DNA of 64,000 nucleotides from Burkholderiaceae bacterium (GCA_018780645.1 JADMJJ010000005.1:1-64000); one strand, 5' to 3'; shown: positions 38,882-47,749, counted from the stretch's first letter. Notes: a model not told the origin generated them from the sequence alone. A program made the numbers and translations.

Positions 38882-39196
38882 ATGACCATGCCCCGCTACG
38901 TCCCCGACGCCTTGACGATTGGCCAGGCCCTGTCCCAGCACAGCGCCCTCGGCCAGTTGCAGCAGCGACTGCGCCAGTCGAACGCCTGCTTCGAGGCGAT
39001 TCGCGAGGCGCTGCCGGGAGCCCTGGTGAAGGCCGTGCAGGCCGGCCCGGTCGATGAGGCGGGCTGGACGCTGCTGGCCGCCAATGCCGCCGTGGCCGCC
39101 AAGCTGAGGCAGCTGCAGCCGCGGCTGGAGGATCAGCTGCGCGAACGCGGGCTTGCCGTGGCGACTATACGCATCAAGGTACTGCAGCAGGGGTGA
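38882..39196 (+). CDS. DUF721/DciA-like small protein
   Basis: This 104-residue protein is divergent from secA. The central block ALPGALVKAVQAGPVDEAGWTLLAANAAVAAKLRQL matches (in two parts) the DUF721 pattern of the helicase-loader DciA group, whose genes usually neighbour secA in beta- and gammaproteobacteria. If so, it helps load DnaB at replication. It is short compared with full DciA proteins, so loader activity is an inference. Its 3' end overlaps the convergent amidohydrolase gene by 23 bases. Confidence 0.65.
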   Translation: MTMPRYVPDALTIGQALSQHSALGQLQQRLRQSNACFEAIREALPGALVKAVQAGPVDEAGWTLLAANAAVAAKLRQLQPRLEDQLRERGLAVATIRIKVLQQG

Positions 39197-40103
39197 GCAA
39201 CTTCAGCAGTGTGCCGCGCCCCACCTGCTCCCGCGCCACCGGGCTCAGCTGGCGCAGAAAGGCCTGCACGCTGGCATGCTTCATCGCCTCGCTGGCCCGC
39301 GAGCGGTGGCTGGCATCGGTGCCGACCAGAAAGCGCCCCGGTTGGGCCTCGATCAGCGCCAGCCAGGCCGGCCAGACAGCCACGCCGTCGCGCAGGATGG
39401 TGTAGTCGGGCGAGCGTGGGTGCTGGGGCCAGGTCCGGGCGCTGAGTTCGTAGAACAGGTTCGGGTGCTGCGCCAGCATCCGCTGCGCGACGAACAGCGG
39501 TGTGTAGCCGCCATGGGCCCAGATCACCTTCACCTCGGAAAAGCGCTTCAGCAGCGCCGAGAACTCCTTCATGCGCGTCCACTCGATATGCACCAGCACC
39601 GGCAGCCGGTGCTTGCGCGCCAGCTCAAGGATGCCGACCAGCAGCGAGGCCAAGGGGTCGTAGTCGGCCTCCGGCAGCCCCGGCGACGGAAAATGCACCG
39701 CCGAGATCTCGCCAATGCCCTTGAAGCGCCCGGTGGCCAGCATGTCGTCCAAGCCCTGCAGCAGCGAGGCGTCGCCGACATCCCAGGCCCGGCGATAGGC
39801 CGAGCGCTCGGGCGAGATCGAGGCAAAGGCGATGAACTTGTCCGGGTGGCGCTGCACGCTGGCCGCGATAGCCGCGTTGTCGCTGTTGCGCCCCCAGAAC
39901 ACCACCGCGCGCTCGACACCGTACTCGCGCATCAGCTCAAGCTGTATGGCCTCATCGTTGAGATGCACGTGGGCATCGATGAAGGGCAGCGGTGGCGGAT
40001 CGGCGGCCACCGGGGCGATGCTTGTGCAACCTGCAAGCGCGATCAGCATGCCCAAGAAAAAAGCCCAGCAAGGCAGCGGGAGCTGACTGACTGGGCTTTT
40101 CAT
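39174..40103 (-). CDS. Lipoprotein amidohydrolase (amidohydrolase_2/TIM-barrel family)
   Basis: The protein has 309 residues. The N-terminal signal ends in the lipobox LIALAGCTS (Cys26). The metallohydrolase motif FIDAHVHLNDEA gives the HxH metal ligands; VLVHIEW, VIWAHGGY and LVGTDASHRS give further ligands. The substrate is unknown; relatives act on cyclic amides or decarboxylate aromatic acids. Most family members are cytoplasmic, so a lipoprotein form is notable. The ATG lies three bases after the tRNA-Thr end, leaving no room for a ribosome-binding site, and a terminator-like hairpin covers the first codons. Confidence 0.78.
   Translation of the reverse strand: MKSPVSQLPLPCWAFFLGMLIALAGCTSIAPVAADPPPLPFIDAHVHLNDEAIQLELMREYGVERAVVFWGRNSDNAAIAASVQRHPDKFIAFASISPERSAYRRAWDVGDASLLQGLDDMLATGRFKGIGEISAVHFPSPGLPEADYDPLASLLVGILELARKHRLPVLVHIEWTRMKEFSALLKRFSEVKVIWAHGGYTPLFVAQRMLAQHPNLFYELSARTWPQHPRSPDYTILRDGVAVWPAWLALIEAQPGRFLVGTDASHRSRASEAMKHASVQAFLRQLSPVAREQVGRGTLLKLLTPAAVP
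40055..40100 (-). terminator. Intrinsic terminator after tRNA-Thr, inside the amidohydrolase 5' end
   Basis: On the minus strand AAAAGCCCAG (40100-40091) pairs with CTGGGCTTTT (40068-40059) with a 22-base loop, and the T run continues to six. It begins seven bases after the tRNA CCA end. It overlaps codons 2 to about 16 of the lipoprotein gene. Confidence 0.65.
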
Positions 40104-40106
40104 TTT

Positions 40107-40182
40107 TGGTGCCGGCTATCGGATTCGAACTGATGACCTACCGCTTACAAGGCGGTTGCTCTACCAACTGAGCTAAGCCGGC
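40107..40182 (-). tRNA. tRNA-Thr (anticodon TGT)
   Basis: This 76-base gene has CCA encoded at 40107-40109. The acceptor stem is GCCGGCT/AGCCGGC, the D arm is GCTCAGTTGGTAGAGC, and the anticodon arm is ACCGC-CTTGTAA-GCGGT with anticodon TGT. The T arm is ATCAG-TTCGAAT-CCGAT, with the A-C mismatch also found in other bacterial tRNA-Thr(TGT). It reads ACA and, by wobble, other ACN threonine codons. It lies downstream of sspB on the same strand. Confidence 0.97.
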
Positions 40183-40233
40183 GAAGCGCGCATTCTACTG
40201 TGCTGAACAGCTGCTGCGGCGCAACATGAGAGA

Positions 40234-40818
40234 TTATTTGACGCGTTTCAGCGCCGGTCGGCCGGGGCCAGCAGGTGCCGGGCCGTCGCCATCGGGGCCG
40301 GGATCGGCCGGCGGCGACGCTGCGGGTTCCGCCTCGCCTTTTGCCGAGTCGGCACCGGCCAGGCGCAGACCACGCAGCGGCGTCGGCGGCCGGCTGCCCG
40401 AGCCTTCGGCCGGAGCCTCGGCAGCGTTGGGCACCGAAGCCAGAGACGGGCCAGTCCCGGGCTCGCCGGCATCGGCCTGCGGCGCCGGGAAGGCCATGCC
40501 CTGCCCGTTCTCGCGGGCATAGATGGCCAAGACAAACTCCACGGGCACGCTGATCTCGCGCGAGACGCCGCCGAAGCGGGCCTTGAATTCGACGAATTCA
40601 TTGCCCAGCTTGAGGCCGCTGGTGGCCTCGAAGCCGACGTTCAGCACGATCTCGTTGTTGTTGACGTACTCCATGGGCACTTGCACATTGCGGCCCACCT
40701 GCACCGCCAGGTACGGGGTGAAGCCGTTGTCGGTGCACCAGTCGTGCAGGGCCCTGATCAGGTACGGCCTTGTGGACGTACCCTGCTGGCCCTTGGTGTT
40801 GTCGTTACTGCTGTCCAT
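40234..40818 (-). CDS. sspB: ClpXP protease specificity-enhancing factor SspB
   Basis: The protein has 194 residues. The SspB fold begins TRPYLIRALHDWCTDNGFTP and YLAVQVGRNVQVPMEYV, and the substrate-tag groove includes GLKLGNEFVEFKARFGGVSR and VPVEFVLAIYARENGQGMAF. The long Pro/Ala/Gly-rich tail (about residues 115-185) is the flexible linker that ends in a ClpX-docking module (here RPALKRVK). It hands SsrA-tagged proteins to ClpXP. It directly follows sspA, as is usual. Confidence 0.95.
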   Translation of the reverse strand: MDSSNDNTKGQQGTSTRPYLIRALHDWCTDNGFTPYLAVQVGRNVQVPMEYVNNNEIVLNVGFEATSGLKLGNEFVEFKARFGGVSREISVPVEFVLAIYARENGQGMAFPAPQADAGEPGTGPSLASVPNAAEAPAEGSGSRPPTPLRGLRLAGADSAKGEAEPAASPPADPGPDGDGPAPAGPGRPALKRVK

Positions 40819-40837
40819 GGAGCTGCCGTCTTCTTGC

Positions 40838-41449
40838 TTACTTGCGCATGACCTTTTCGGACGGTGTCAGCGCCTCGATATAGGCCGGACGCGAGAAGAT
40901 GCGTTCGGCGTACTTCAGCAGCGGTGCGGCGTTCTTGGACATGTCGATGCCGTAGTAGTCCAGGCGCCACAGCAGCGGTGCAATGGCCACGTCCAGCATC
41001 GAGAAGTCGTCCCCGAGCATGTACTTGTTCTTCAGGAAGATCGGTGCGAGCTGGGTCAGGCGGTCGCGGATCTGTGCGCGGGCCTTTTCCAGTTGCTTCT
41101 CGTTGCCCTTGATGCCGCGAGACTCGAGCACGTTCACGTGGGCGAACAGCTCCTTCTCGAAATTCAGCAGGAACAGGCGCACGCGGGCGCGGGCGACCGG
41201 GTCGCCGGGCATCAGCTGCGGGTGCGGGAAGCGTTCGTCGATGTACTCGTTGATGATGTGCGACTCATACAGGATGAGGTCGCGCTCCACCAGGATGGGC
41301 ACCTCGTTGTACGGGTTCATCAGCGCGATGTCTTCGGGCTTGGCGAACAGATCCACATCACGGATCTCGAAGTCCATGCCTTTTTCAAACAGGACAAAAC
41401 GGCAACGGTGCGAGTAAGGGCAGGTCGTTCCGGAGTAAAGCACCATCAT
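40838..41449 (-). CDS. sspA: Stringent starvation protein A (GST-like, RNA polymerase-associated)
   Basis: This 203-residue protein has a thioredoxin-like N-terminal domain (YSGTTCPYSHRCRFVLFEKG) and an all-helical GST C-domain. VPILVERDLILYESHIINEY is the glutathione-site-like stretch typical of SspA. It binds RNA polymerase and affects stress and phage-related transcription in other bacteria. It is placed between petC and sspB, the conserved Burkholderiales order, but is separated from petC by two hairpins that probably end pet transcription. Confidence 0.94.
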   Translation of the reverse strand: MMVLYSGTTCPYSHRCRFVLFEKGMDFEIRDVDLFAKPEDIALMNPYNEVPILVERDLILYESHIINEYIDERFPHPQLMPGDPVARARVRLFLLNFEKELFAHVNVLESRGIKGNEKQLEKARAQIRDRLTQLAPIFLKNKYMLGDDFSMLDVAIAPLLWRLDYYGIDMSKNAAPLLKYAERIFSRPAYIEALTPSEKVMRK

Positions 41450-41488
41450 GGCGGTGAGCTCCTCTAGCGTAAGTTAGGGCCTAAGCCT

Positions 41489-41534
41489 GAAAACACAAAC
41501 GCAGTGGTCGCGCCCTGGGGCTCTCCACTGCGTT
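41489..41534 (-). terminator. Terminator hairpin between petC and sspA
   Basis: On the minus strand AACGCAGTGG pairs with CCACTGCGTT over 10 bp with a 17-base loop. It is followed by TGTGTTTTC. It lies about 50 bases after the petC stop. Confidence 0.75.
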
Positions 41535-41537
41535 CTT

Positions 41538-41574
41538 GGTCCTGCGCCCGGGTCTTGCGAACCGGGCCAGGACC
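41538..41574. repeat. Second large hairpin after petC
   Basis: The outer stem GGTCCTG/CAGGACC and inner stem GCCCGG/CCGGGC form a long GC-rich hairpin immediately upstream of the terminator hairpin on the minus strand. It may stabilise the pet mRNA 3' end. Confidence 0.65.
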
Positions 41575-41584
41575 TGCGGGGGTC

Positions 41585-42367
41585 TTATTTGATGTCTTTC
41601 CAGAACGCTGCGTTCAAGCGCCAGGCGAGCACGGTCAACACCGACAGGAACAACAACACCCAGACACCCAGACGGAAACGTTGCTCCTGGGCGGGCTCGC
41701 CCATCCACTGCAGGTAAGCCACCAGATCGGCCACTGCATTGTCGTACTGCAGGGTCGACATGGTGCCAGGCGTCAGCTGCTCATAGCCCTTGAACACATG
41801 GACGGTCTTGCTCGGGGAATGTGAGTCGGCCTCTTCGGCGAACTTGGCGGTGCGCTGGCCCTGCAACTCCCACAGCACATGAGGCATGGCCACGGACGGG
41901 AAGGCCATATTGTTCCAGCCGGTGGCCTTGGTCTCGTCACGGTAGTAGCTGCGCAGGTAGGTGTACAGATAGTCCGCGCCAGAGCCCTTGGCGCCGTCGG
42001 CTCGCGAGCGGGCGATCACGGTCAGGTCGGGAGGCAGGCCACCGAACCATTCCTTGGCATTGTTCGGGTCCAGCGAGACCTTCATCGTGTCGCCGACCTT
42101 CTCGGTGGCGAACATCAGATTGGCCTTGATCTGCGCTTCGGTCAGTCCGATGTCGCGCAGGCGGTTGTAACGCATGAAGGCTGCGGCATGGCAGTTCAGG
42201 CAGTAGTTGACGAACAACTTGGCGCCGTTTTGCAGCGACGCCGTGTCGGCCAGCTTTTCCTTGGGGAACTTGTCCCACTCGATGCCGCCTCCGGCTGCCT
42301 GCGCACCCGAAACCAGACCCGCCCCCAACAGGAAGGAGGTCAGCAGCGTAGCGATGAGTTTTTTCAT
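41585..42367 (-). CDS. petC: Ubiquinol-cytochrome c reductase, cytochrome c1
   Basis: The protein has 260 residues with a signal peptide about 1-23 (GAQAAGG). The haem c motif Cys-x2-Cys-His is in VNYCLNCHAAAFMRYNRL. The C-terminal anchor is RLGVWVLLFLSVLTVLAWRL, ending in FWKDIK. It passes electrons from the Rieske centre to cytochrome c. GGAG nine bases before the ATG at 42367 supports this start; the open frame upstream to 42820 is antisense-free overlap with petB and is not real. Confidence 0.95.
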   Translation of the reverse strand: MKKLIATLLTSFLLGAGLVSGAQAAGGGIEWDKFPKEKLADTASLQNGAKLFVNYCLNCHAAAFMRYNRLRDIGLTEAQIKANLMFATEKVGDTMKVSLDPNNAKEWFGGLPPDLTVIARSRADGAKGSGADYLYTYLRSYYRDETKATGWNNMAFPSVAMPHVLWELQGQRTAKFAEEADSHSPSKTVHVFKGYEQLTPGTMSTLQYDNAVADLVAYLQWMGEPAQEQRFRLGVWVLLFLSVLTVLAWRLNAAFWKDIK

Positions 42368-42390
42368 TCTTTCGACTCCGACGGGCATTC

Positions 42391-43800
42391 TCAGTGAGCG
42401 TGGAAGGTCACACGCTCGGGCACGGGCTTGGGCTTGCCGATCTGGCTCCAGTACGGCATCAGCAGGAAGAAGCCGAAATAGAACAGGGTGCCCACTTGCG
42501 CGATGAAGGTGCCGATATCCGACGGCGGCTTGATGCCCAGGTAGCCGAGCACGAAGAAGAACACCACGAACACGGCGTACATCCACTTGTGCCAGTCCGG
42601 ACGGTAGCGTATCGACTTGACCGGGCTGCGATCCAGCCAGGGCAGGAAGAACAGGATGATGACGGCAGCACCCATCACCACCACGCCCCAGAACTTGGCG
42701 TCGAACATCTTCAGCAGCGCGATCAGCACCACCGCAGCGACCAGGATGCCGACCTTGGCGGCAGCCGGGAAACGGCCCTTCAGGAAGGCCAGCACGGCAG
42801 CCACGCCCGTGATCACGCACAACACCGTCACCAGGTCGTCGGTGGTGGCACGCAGCATCGAGTAGAAGGGCGTGAAGTACCAGACCGGGGCAATGTGCAG
42901 CGGCGTCTTCAGCGGATCGGCCGGGATGAAGTTGTTGTACTCAAGGAAGTAGCCACCCAGCTCCGGCGCGAAGAAGATGATCGCCGTGAACACCATCAGG
43001 AACATCGACACCGCGAAGATGTCATGCACCGAGTAGTAGGGATGGAAGGGGATGCCGTCCAGCGGATGACCCTGCGCGTCCTTCGGCGCGTTCGGGCCCT
43101 TGATCTCGACGCCATCCGGGTTGTTGGAGCCCACTTCGTGCAGCGCAATGATGTGCGCGACGACCAGACCCAGCAGCACCAGAGGAACGGCAATGACGTG
43201 GAAGCTGAAGAAGCGGTTCAGGGTGGCGTCGCTGACGACGTAGTCACCGCGGATCAGCAGGGCCAGGTCCGGGCCGACGAAGGGCACGGCGGCGAACAGG
43301 TTGACGATCACCTGGGCGCCCCAGTACGACATCTGGCCCCAGGGCAGCAGATAGCCCATGAAGGCCTCGGCCATCAGGCACAGGAAGATGCCGCAACCGA
43401 AGATCCAGACCAGCTCGCGCGGCTTGCGGTAGGAGCCGTAGATCAGGCCACGGAACATGTGCAGGTACACCACCACGAAGAAGGCCGAGGCTCCCGTCGA
43501 GTGCATATAGCGTATCAGCCAGCCCCAGGGCACATCACGCATGATGTACTCGACCGAGGCGAATGCCAGTGCGGCATCCGGCTTGTAGTGCATCACCAGG
43601 AAGATGCCGGTGACGATCTGTATCACCAGCACCAGCAGGGCCAGCGAGCCGAAGATGTACCAGAAGTTGAAGTTCTTCGGAGCGTAATACTCCGACATGT
43701 GCTCTTTATAGAGCTTGCTTGCGGGGAAGCGGTTGTCGACCCAGGTCAGCAGCTGTTCGCCCAGGGGCGCGCCAGCGGGCGCTTCTTTGAATTCAGCCAT
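42391..43800 (-). CDS. petB: Ubiquinol-cytochrome c reductase, cytochrome b
   Basis: The protein has 469 residues with about nine membrane helices. The b-haem histidines lie in WLIRYMHSTGASAFFVVVYLH and in FHVIAVPLVLLGLVVAHIIAL (each given in part). The PEWY-like Qo-site region is replaced by APVWYFTPFYSMLRA, as usual in this family. It is the quinol-oxidising core subunit. It is the middle gene of petA-petB-petC with short spacers (15 bases after petA, 23 before petC). Confidence 0.95.
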   Translation of the reverse strand: MAEFKEAPAGAPLGEQLLTWVDNRFPASKLYKEHMSEYYAPKNFNFWYIFGSLALLVLVIQIVTGIFLVMHYKPDAALAFASVEYIMRDVPWGWLIRYMHSTGASAFFVVVYLHMFRGLIYGSYRKPRELVWIFGCGIFLCLMAEAFMGYLLPWGQMSYWGAQVIVNLFAAVPFVGPDLALLIRGDYVVSDATLNRFFSFHVIAVPLVLLGLVVAHIIALHEVGSNNPDGVEIKGPNAPKDAQGHPLDGIPFHPYYSVHDIFAVSMFLMVFTAIIFFAPELGGYFLEYNNFIPADPLKTPLHIAPVWYFTPFYSMLRATTDDLVTVLCVITGVAAVLAFLKGRFPAAAKVGILVAAVVLIALLKMFDAKFWGVVVMGAAVIILFFLPWLDRSPVKSIRYRPDWHKWMYAVFVVFFFVLGYLGIKPPSDIGTFIAQVGTLFYFGFFLLMPYWSQIGKPKPVPERVTFHAH

Positions 43801-43815
43801 GGTGCCTTTTTATCC

Positions 43816-44412
43816 TCACGCCTTCTTGTCTTCACCAATCAAAACCTTGGTGTCCGACAGATACATGTGGGGCGGCACCTCGAGGTTGTCGGGGGCCGGC
43901 TTGTTCTTGAACACCCGACCGGCCAGATCGAAGGTCGATCCGTGGCAGGGGCACAGGAAACCACCACTCCAGTTGTCCGGCAGCGAAGGCTGCGGACCGG
44001 TCTGGAACTTGTCGCTGGGCGAGCAGCCCAGGTGCGAGCAGATGCCCACCGCGATGAAGAACTCCGGCTTGATGGAGCGGGCCTCATTCTTGGCGTACTC
44101 CGGCGTCGGATATGCGGTGCGATCCGACTTCGGATCGGCCAGCTCGGCGTCAAACTTGGTCAGGGAAGCCAGCTGCTCGGGCGTGCGACGCACGATCCAG
44201 ACAGGCTTGCCGCGCCACTCGACCGTGAGCTTTTCACCCGGTTTGATGGCGGAAATATCCACCTCGACAGCGGCACCGGCAGCGCGGGCGCGCTCCGAGG
44301 GCTGGAAGGTGCTTACGAAAGGCACGGCGGTGGCTACGCCGCCAACGGCACCGGCGCAGCCCGTGGCTATGAGCCATGTGCGTTTGCCGTGGTCCACTTG
44401 CTGGTCACTCAT
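43816..44412 (-). CDS. petA: Ubiquinol-cytochrome c reductase, Rieske iron-sulfur subunit
   Basis: The protein has 198 residues from the ATG at 44412, with GAGGA upstream. A Tat-like N-terminal region [19 protein letters not shown] precedes the membrane anchor. The 2Fe-2S ligands are in [14 protein letters not shown] and [16 protein letters not shown], including the disulfide cysteines. It takes the first electron from ubiquinol. Its export would use the Tat system, whose genes lie at 52.7-54.2 kb. A longer frame to 44505 is not supported. Confidence 0.95.
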   Translation of the reverse strand: MSDQQVDHGKRTWLIATGCAGAVGGVATAVPFVSTFQPSERARAAGAAVEVDISAIKPGEKLTVEWRGKPVWIVRRTPEQLASLTKFDAELADPKSDRTAYPTPEYAKNEARSIKPEFFIAVGICSHLGCSPSDKFQTGPQPSLPDNWSGGFLCPCHGSTFDLAGRVFKNKPAPDNLEVPPHMYLSDTKVLIGEDKKA

Positions 44413-44523
44413 GGGGGTCCTCGAACGAGACTTCTGATCAGGGGCAACCCGCGATTCTAGCGGACGCAGCGGCCCCTCCGGACGGAAAGTGCGCCTGCAA
44501 GCCACAGCGAGTGCCTGTTTCTA

Positions 44524-44551
44524 TTGACTTGACCCCGCCAGAAGCAATACT
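44524..44551 (+). promoter_or_regulatory. Possible sigma-70 promoter of mscL
   Basis: TTGACT (44524-44529) and AATACT (44546-44551) are spaced by 16 bases. The predicted leader is about 75 bases to the mscL ATG. The match to the -10 consensus is four of six, so this is a candidate only. Confidence 0.35.
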
Positions 44552-44633
44552 TGAGCGCGGTTCGCACCTGCTGTGCGCGGCCCATATCAGCCATTCAAGC
44601 CAATCAAGGCAATCAAGAAAGAGGAGCCCGCTC

Positions 44634-45074
44634 ATGGGAATCGCATCGGAGTTCAGAGAATTCGCCATCAAGGGCAATGTGGTCGATCTGGCCGTGGGCG
44701 TGATCATCGGCGGCGCCTTCGGCAAGATCGTCGACTCGATCGTCAAGGACCTGATCATGCCGCTGGTGGGCAAGGTCATCGGCGGGCTGGACTTCTCCAA
44801 CTATTTCGTGATGCTGTCGGCGGCCCCGGCCGACTTCAAGGGGCCCATGACCTACGAGGCGCTGAGCAAGGCCGGTGTGCCGCTGTTTGCCTATGGCAAC
44901 TTCATCACCGTGGCGATCAATTTCGTGATCCTGGCCTTCATCATCTTCATCATGGTCAAGCAGATCAACCGCCTGAAGCGCGAGCAACCGGCGCCCGCTC
45001 CGGCGCCGACGCCGGCAACGCCGGAAGACATCGTGCTGCTGCGCGAGATCCGCGACTCGCTGAAGCAGCACTGA
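44634..45074 (+). CDS. mscL: Large-conductance mechanosensitive channel MscL
   Basis: The protein has 146 residues. It starts [20 protein letters not shown], then [20 protein letters not shown], the pore helix of MscL. The second helix is [20 protein letters not shown], and the C-terminal bundle is [13 protein letters not shown]. It opens under membrane tension on osmotic downshock. GAGGAG seven bases before the ATG fixes the start. A 9-bp GC hairpin follows the stop. Confidence 0.96.
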   Translation: MGIASEFREFAIKGNVVDLAVGVIIGGAFGKIVDSIVKDLIMPLVGKVIGGLDFSNYFVMLSAAPADFKGPMTYEALSKAGVPLFAYGNFITVAINFVILAFIIFIMVKQINRLKREQPAPAPAPTPATPEDIVLLREIRDSLKQH

Positions 45075-45083
45075 AGCGCCTTG

Positions 45084-45103
45084 GCGGCCGGCTTGCCGGC
45101 CGC
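45084..45103. terminator. GC-rich inverted repeat after mscL
   Basis: GCGGCCGGC and GCCGGCCGC form a 9-bp perfect stem with a two-base loop, 10 bases after the mscL stop. There is no T run, so it is at best a weak or protein-assisted terminator. Confidence 0.45.
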
Positions 45104-45307
45104 ACCGGGTTTACCTTCGGACACAAAAGACTGGCCCGCAAATCGCACAAAGCTTGCGGCGCAGTTGACTTTGCACGCCCATGTGCCCGCCGCCGCCCCT
45201 TGTGATCTCGGGTTTCGCGCCATACTTGAGTCCCGAGGCCACAGCAAGATCGGGGCGCCCACTCCCGTCAGAGGCACCCGAGCACTGAGGCCCTGCCCGA
45301 CCTGACG

Positions 45308-47740
45308 ATGAACCTGCCCGACCCCAAACTGAACCCCCATCTCGAGGCCGCCCTGCAGCGCATACGCACGGCGGCCGACCAGGCGGCCGAACGCAGCGCC
45401 GAAGGCATGGGCGTGGCCGCGCTGTCGGCCACACAGACCAAGCGGCGCGATGCGTTGCTGGCGGCGCAGTTCCTGTTCCGCCGGCAGGTGGCGGTGTTCA
45501 GCCAGCAGTTCACTCAGACCCTGCGCGAACAGGTGCTCAAGGAAATGGCACCGCGCGAACCTGCACCTTTCGCCACCGCGCCGAAGAAGGTCGAGCTGTC
45601 GCTGATGGACGACGAGGCGGTCGAGGACCTGGTCACCGGTGACCGGGTCGGCCTGGCCATCGGTCACCAGAGCGAGTGGGAGCTGCGCGAGGTCGATGCC
45701 TATATCGGCGGCCTCGTCGCCACCGGCGCCACCCCACCCGAACGCAACCCGCTGCGCCCAGAGGTCGTGGGCCGCGCGCTGCTGGCCGCGGTGCGCGCCG
45801 TGACCGAGGAGCAGGATGCCAGGCAGATCCTGATCGACGAGCTGGCGCGCGCGCTGTCGCTGGAAATGCGCGGCTGCTATGCCGACATCGTCGACGTCTT
45901 CCGCACCCGGGGCGTGCGTGCCCAGGACCTGCGCGTGCGCGGCAATGAGAACCGCGGCCGCGGGGAATTTTCGCGCAGCCAGAGCGGTGACCCTGGCGCC
46001 TCGATGCATGGCGACTTGCCGGGCGGCGGCAGCGGTCATGGCGGCGGCTACGGTGGCCATGGTGGTGGTGGCGGCCAACGGGGCGGCGGCGGCGGCGGCC
46101 GCGGTGGCGGCAGCGGCTTCAACAGTGGGTATGGCGGAGGCGGAGGCCGCAGCATCGGCCAGGTGGATGCCGAGGTGATGTCTCTGCTGCGCCGACTGTC
46201 CTTCATGCCCAGCGAGATGCTGGCCTTCGAGTCCGGCGGCAGCGATGGCGGCATGGGCTCAGGCATGGGCTCAGGCAACTACGGTGCCCATGACATGCAG
46301 ATGCATGACAGCGAGTCAGGTGTTCGCGCGCTGATGGCGCCCAACCTGATACGCGCGCACCGCGACGAGCTGCGCCAGGCCGCGACCCAGCCGCTAGATC
46401 ACATGGTGATCGACGTCGTCGGCAGCCTGTTCGACCAGATACTGTCGGACCCCAAGGTGCCGCCGCAGATGGCGCGCCTGGTCGCGCGGCTGCAGCTGCC
46501 GGTGCTGCGCGTGGCCCTGGGTGACGTGACCTTCTTCTCCTCGCGCCGCCATCCGGTGCGGCGCTTCGTCAATCGCATCGCCTCGCTGGCCTGCGCCTTC
46601 GACGATTTCGAGGAAGACCCGGGCCGCCAGTTCCTGGCCCAGGTGCGCGAGCTGGTGCAGGACGTGGCCGAGGGCGACTTCGACCGCATGGACGTCTATG
46701 AGTCCAAGCTCGACGTGCTGGAGGGCTTCATCGGCCAGCAGAACGAGGCCGTGGTACGCGCCCAGGGCGATGCACCAGCCATGCTGGCGCGCAAGGAAGT
46801 GGATCTGCGCCTGCAGCAGCGCTATCTGCACCAGCTGAAGGCGGCCCTGGCTCCGGTCACCCTGCCCGAGTTCCTGCGTGTATTCCTGGCCGAGGTCTGG
46901 AGCCAGGCCGTAGTACTGGCCGCACGCCGCAGCGGCGACGGCTCCGAGCAGACCCAGCGCATGCGCACCATGGGCCGGGACCTGGTGATGAGCGTGCAGC
47001 CCAAGGGCAGCTCAAGCCAGCGCCAGGCCTTTTTGGCCCAACTGCCCAAGCTGATGAAGACGCTCAACGAGGGCCTGGACCTGATCGCATGGCCCGAGCC
47101 CTCGCGCAAGGCCTTCTTCGGCGAGCTGCTTCCGGCCCATGCCGATTCGCTGAAGGGGCAGGCCTTGACGGCGCTGGACCAGAACATGCTGATCAAGCAG
47201 CTGGACGCCATCTTCCTGGCGCCGCTGCCCCGCGAAGAGGATCTGGACCGCAGCGGCCCGGCCTCGCTGCCGCAGGACCTGGACGTCGATCAGACTTTCT
47301 CGTCGGCCGAAGCCAGCCAGGTCGGCCTGGTCGAGGAGGCCAAGGTGGACTGGAACGGCGAGGTGGACATCGACCTGTCCGCTGACGCTCCGCTGCAGGC
47401 GGCCGACATCAGCCTCGACGGCCTGCCCGCCGCCGAGCCGATGGAGGCCATGTCGGGCGCCTCGCTGATGGACAATCTGCAGCTGGGTTTTGCCTACCAG
47501 ATGCACACCGACGGCAAGTGGCTGAAGGTGCGGCTGGCCCATATCAGCCCGGGCCGCAGCTTTTTCCTGTTCACCCACGGGGCCAAGCACCAGCAGACCT
47601 TGACGATGACCGCCCGCATGCTCAAGCGCCTGTGCGAAACCGATCGCCTGCGCGCGTTCGAGAACGCCTATCTGCTGGAGCGGGCCACCGCCCGCGCGCG
47701 CAAGCAGCTGGCCGCGTTGACGGCGAACAGCCGTCATTGA
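45308..47740 (+). CDS. DUF1631 family protein with RGG/GYGG-rich linker
   Basis: The protein has 810 residues. The N-terminal DUF1631 part covers about 1-200 (ALSLEMRGCYADIVDVF at 181-197). A glycine-rich linker at 239-280 is made of GGY, GGH and RGG units. A large helical DUF1631 C-terminal part follows, with the family ending WLKVRLAHISPGRSFFLFTH and the helix rich in Arg/Ala. No catalytic motif is recognised, and the function of the family is unknown. The RGG-like linker suggests nucleic-acid binding or condensation, as inference. It is convergent with pdxA, 9 bases apart. Confidence 0.82.
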   Translation: MNLPDPKLNPHLEAALQRIRTAADQAAERSAEGMGVAALSATQTKRRDALLAAQFLFRRQVAVFSQQFTQTLREQVLKEMAPREPAPFATAPKKVELSLMDDEAVEDLVTGDRVGLAIGHQSEWELREVDAYIGGLVATGATPPERNPLRPEVVGRALLAAVRAVTEEQDARQILIDELARALSLEMRGCYADIVDVFRTRGVRAQDLRVRGNENRGRGEFSRSQSGDPGASMHGDLPGGGSGHGGGYGGHGGGGGQRGGGGGGRGGGSGFNSGYGGGGGRSIGQVDAEVMSLLRRLSFMPSEMLAFESGGSDGGMGSGMGSGNYGAHDMQMHDSESGVRALMAPNLIRAHRDELRQAATQPLDHMVIDVVGSLFDQILSDPKVPPQMARLVARLQLPVLRVALGDVTFFSSRRHPVRRFVNRIASLACAFDDFEEDPGRQFLAQVRELVQDVAEGDFDRMDVYESKLDVLEGFIGQQNEAVVRAQGDAPAMLARKEVDLRLQQRYLHQLKAALAPVTLPEFLRVFLAEVWSQAVVLAARRSGDGSEQTQRMRTMGRDLVMSVQPKGSSSQRQAFLAQLPKLMKTLNEGLDLIAWPEPSRKAFFGELLPAHADSLKGQALTALDQNMLIKQLDAIFLAPLPREEDLDRSGPASLPQDLDVDQTFSSAEASQVGLVEEAKVDWNGEVDIDLSADAPLQAADISLDGLPAAEPMEAMSGASLMDNLQLGFAYQMHTDGKWLKVRLAHISPGRSFFLFTHGAKHQQTLTMTARMLKRLCETDRLRAFENAYLLERATARARKQLAALTANSRH

Positions 47741-47749
47741 GCAGCCGCC

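Noticed and set aside
42368-42820. N-terminal extension of cytochrome c1
   Set aside because: It overlaps petB in another frame; the ATG at 42367 with GGAG starts a normal signal peptide.
42394-44460. Plus-strand frame of 688 codons over petA/petB
   Set aside because: It is antisense to cytochrome b and Rieske genes with clear motifs; His/Gln/Arg-rich translation is typical of mirror frames.
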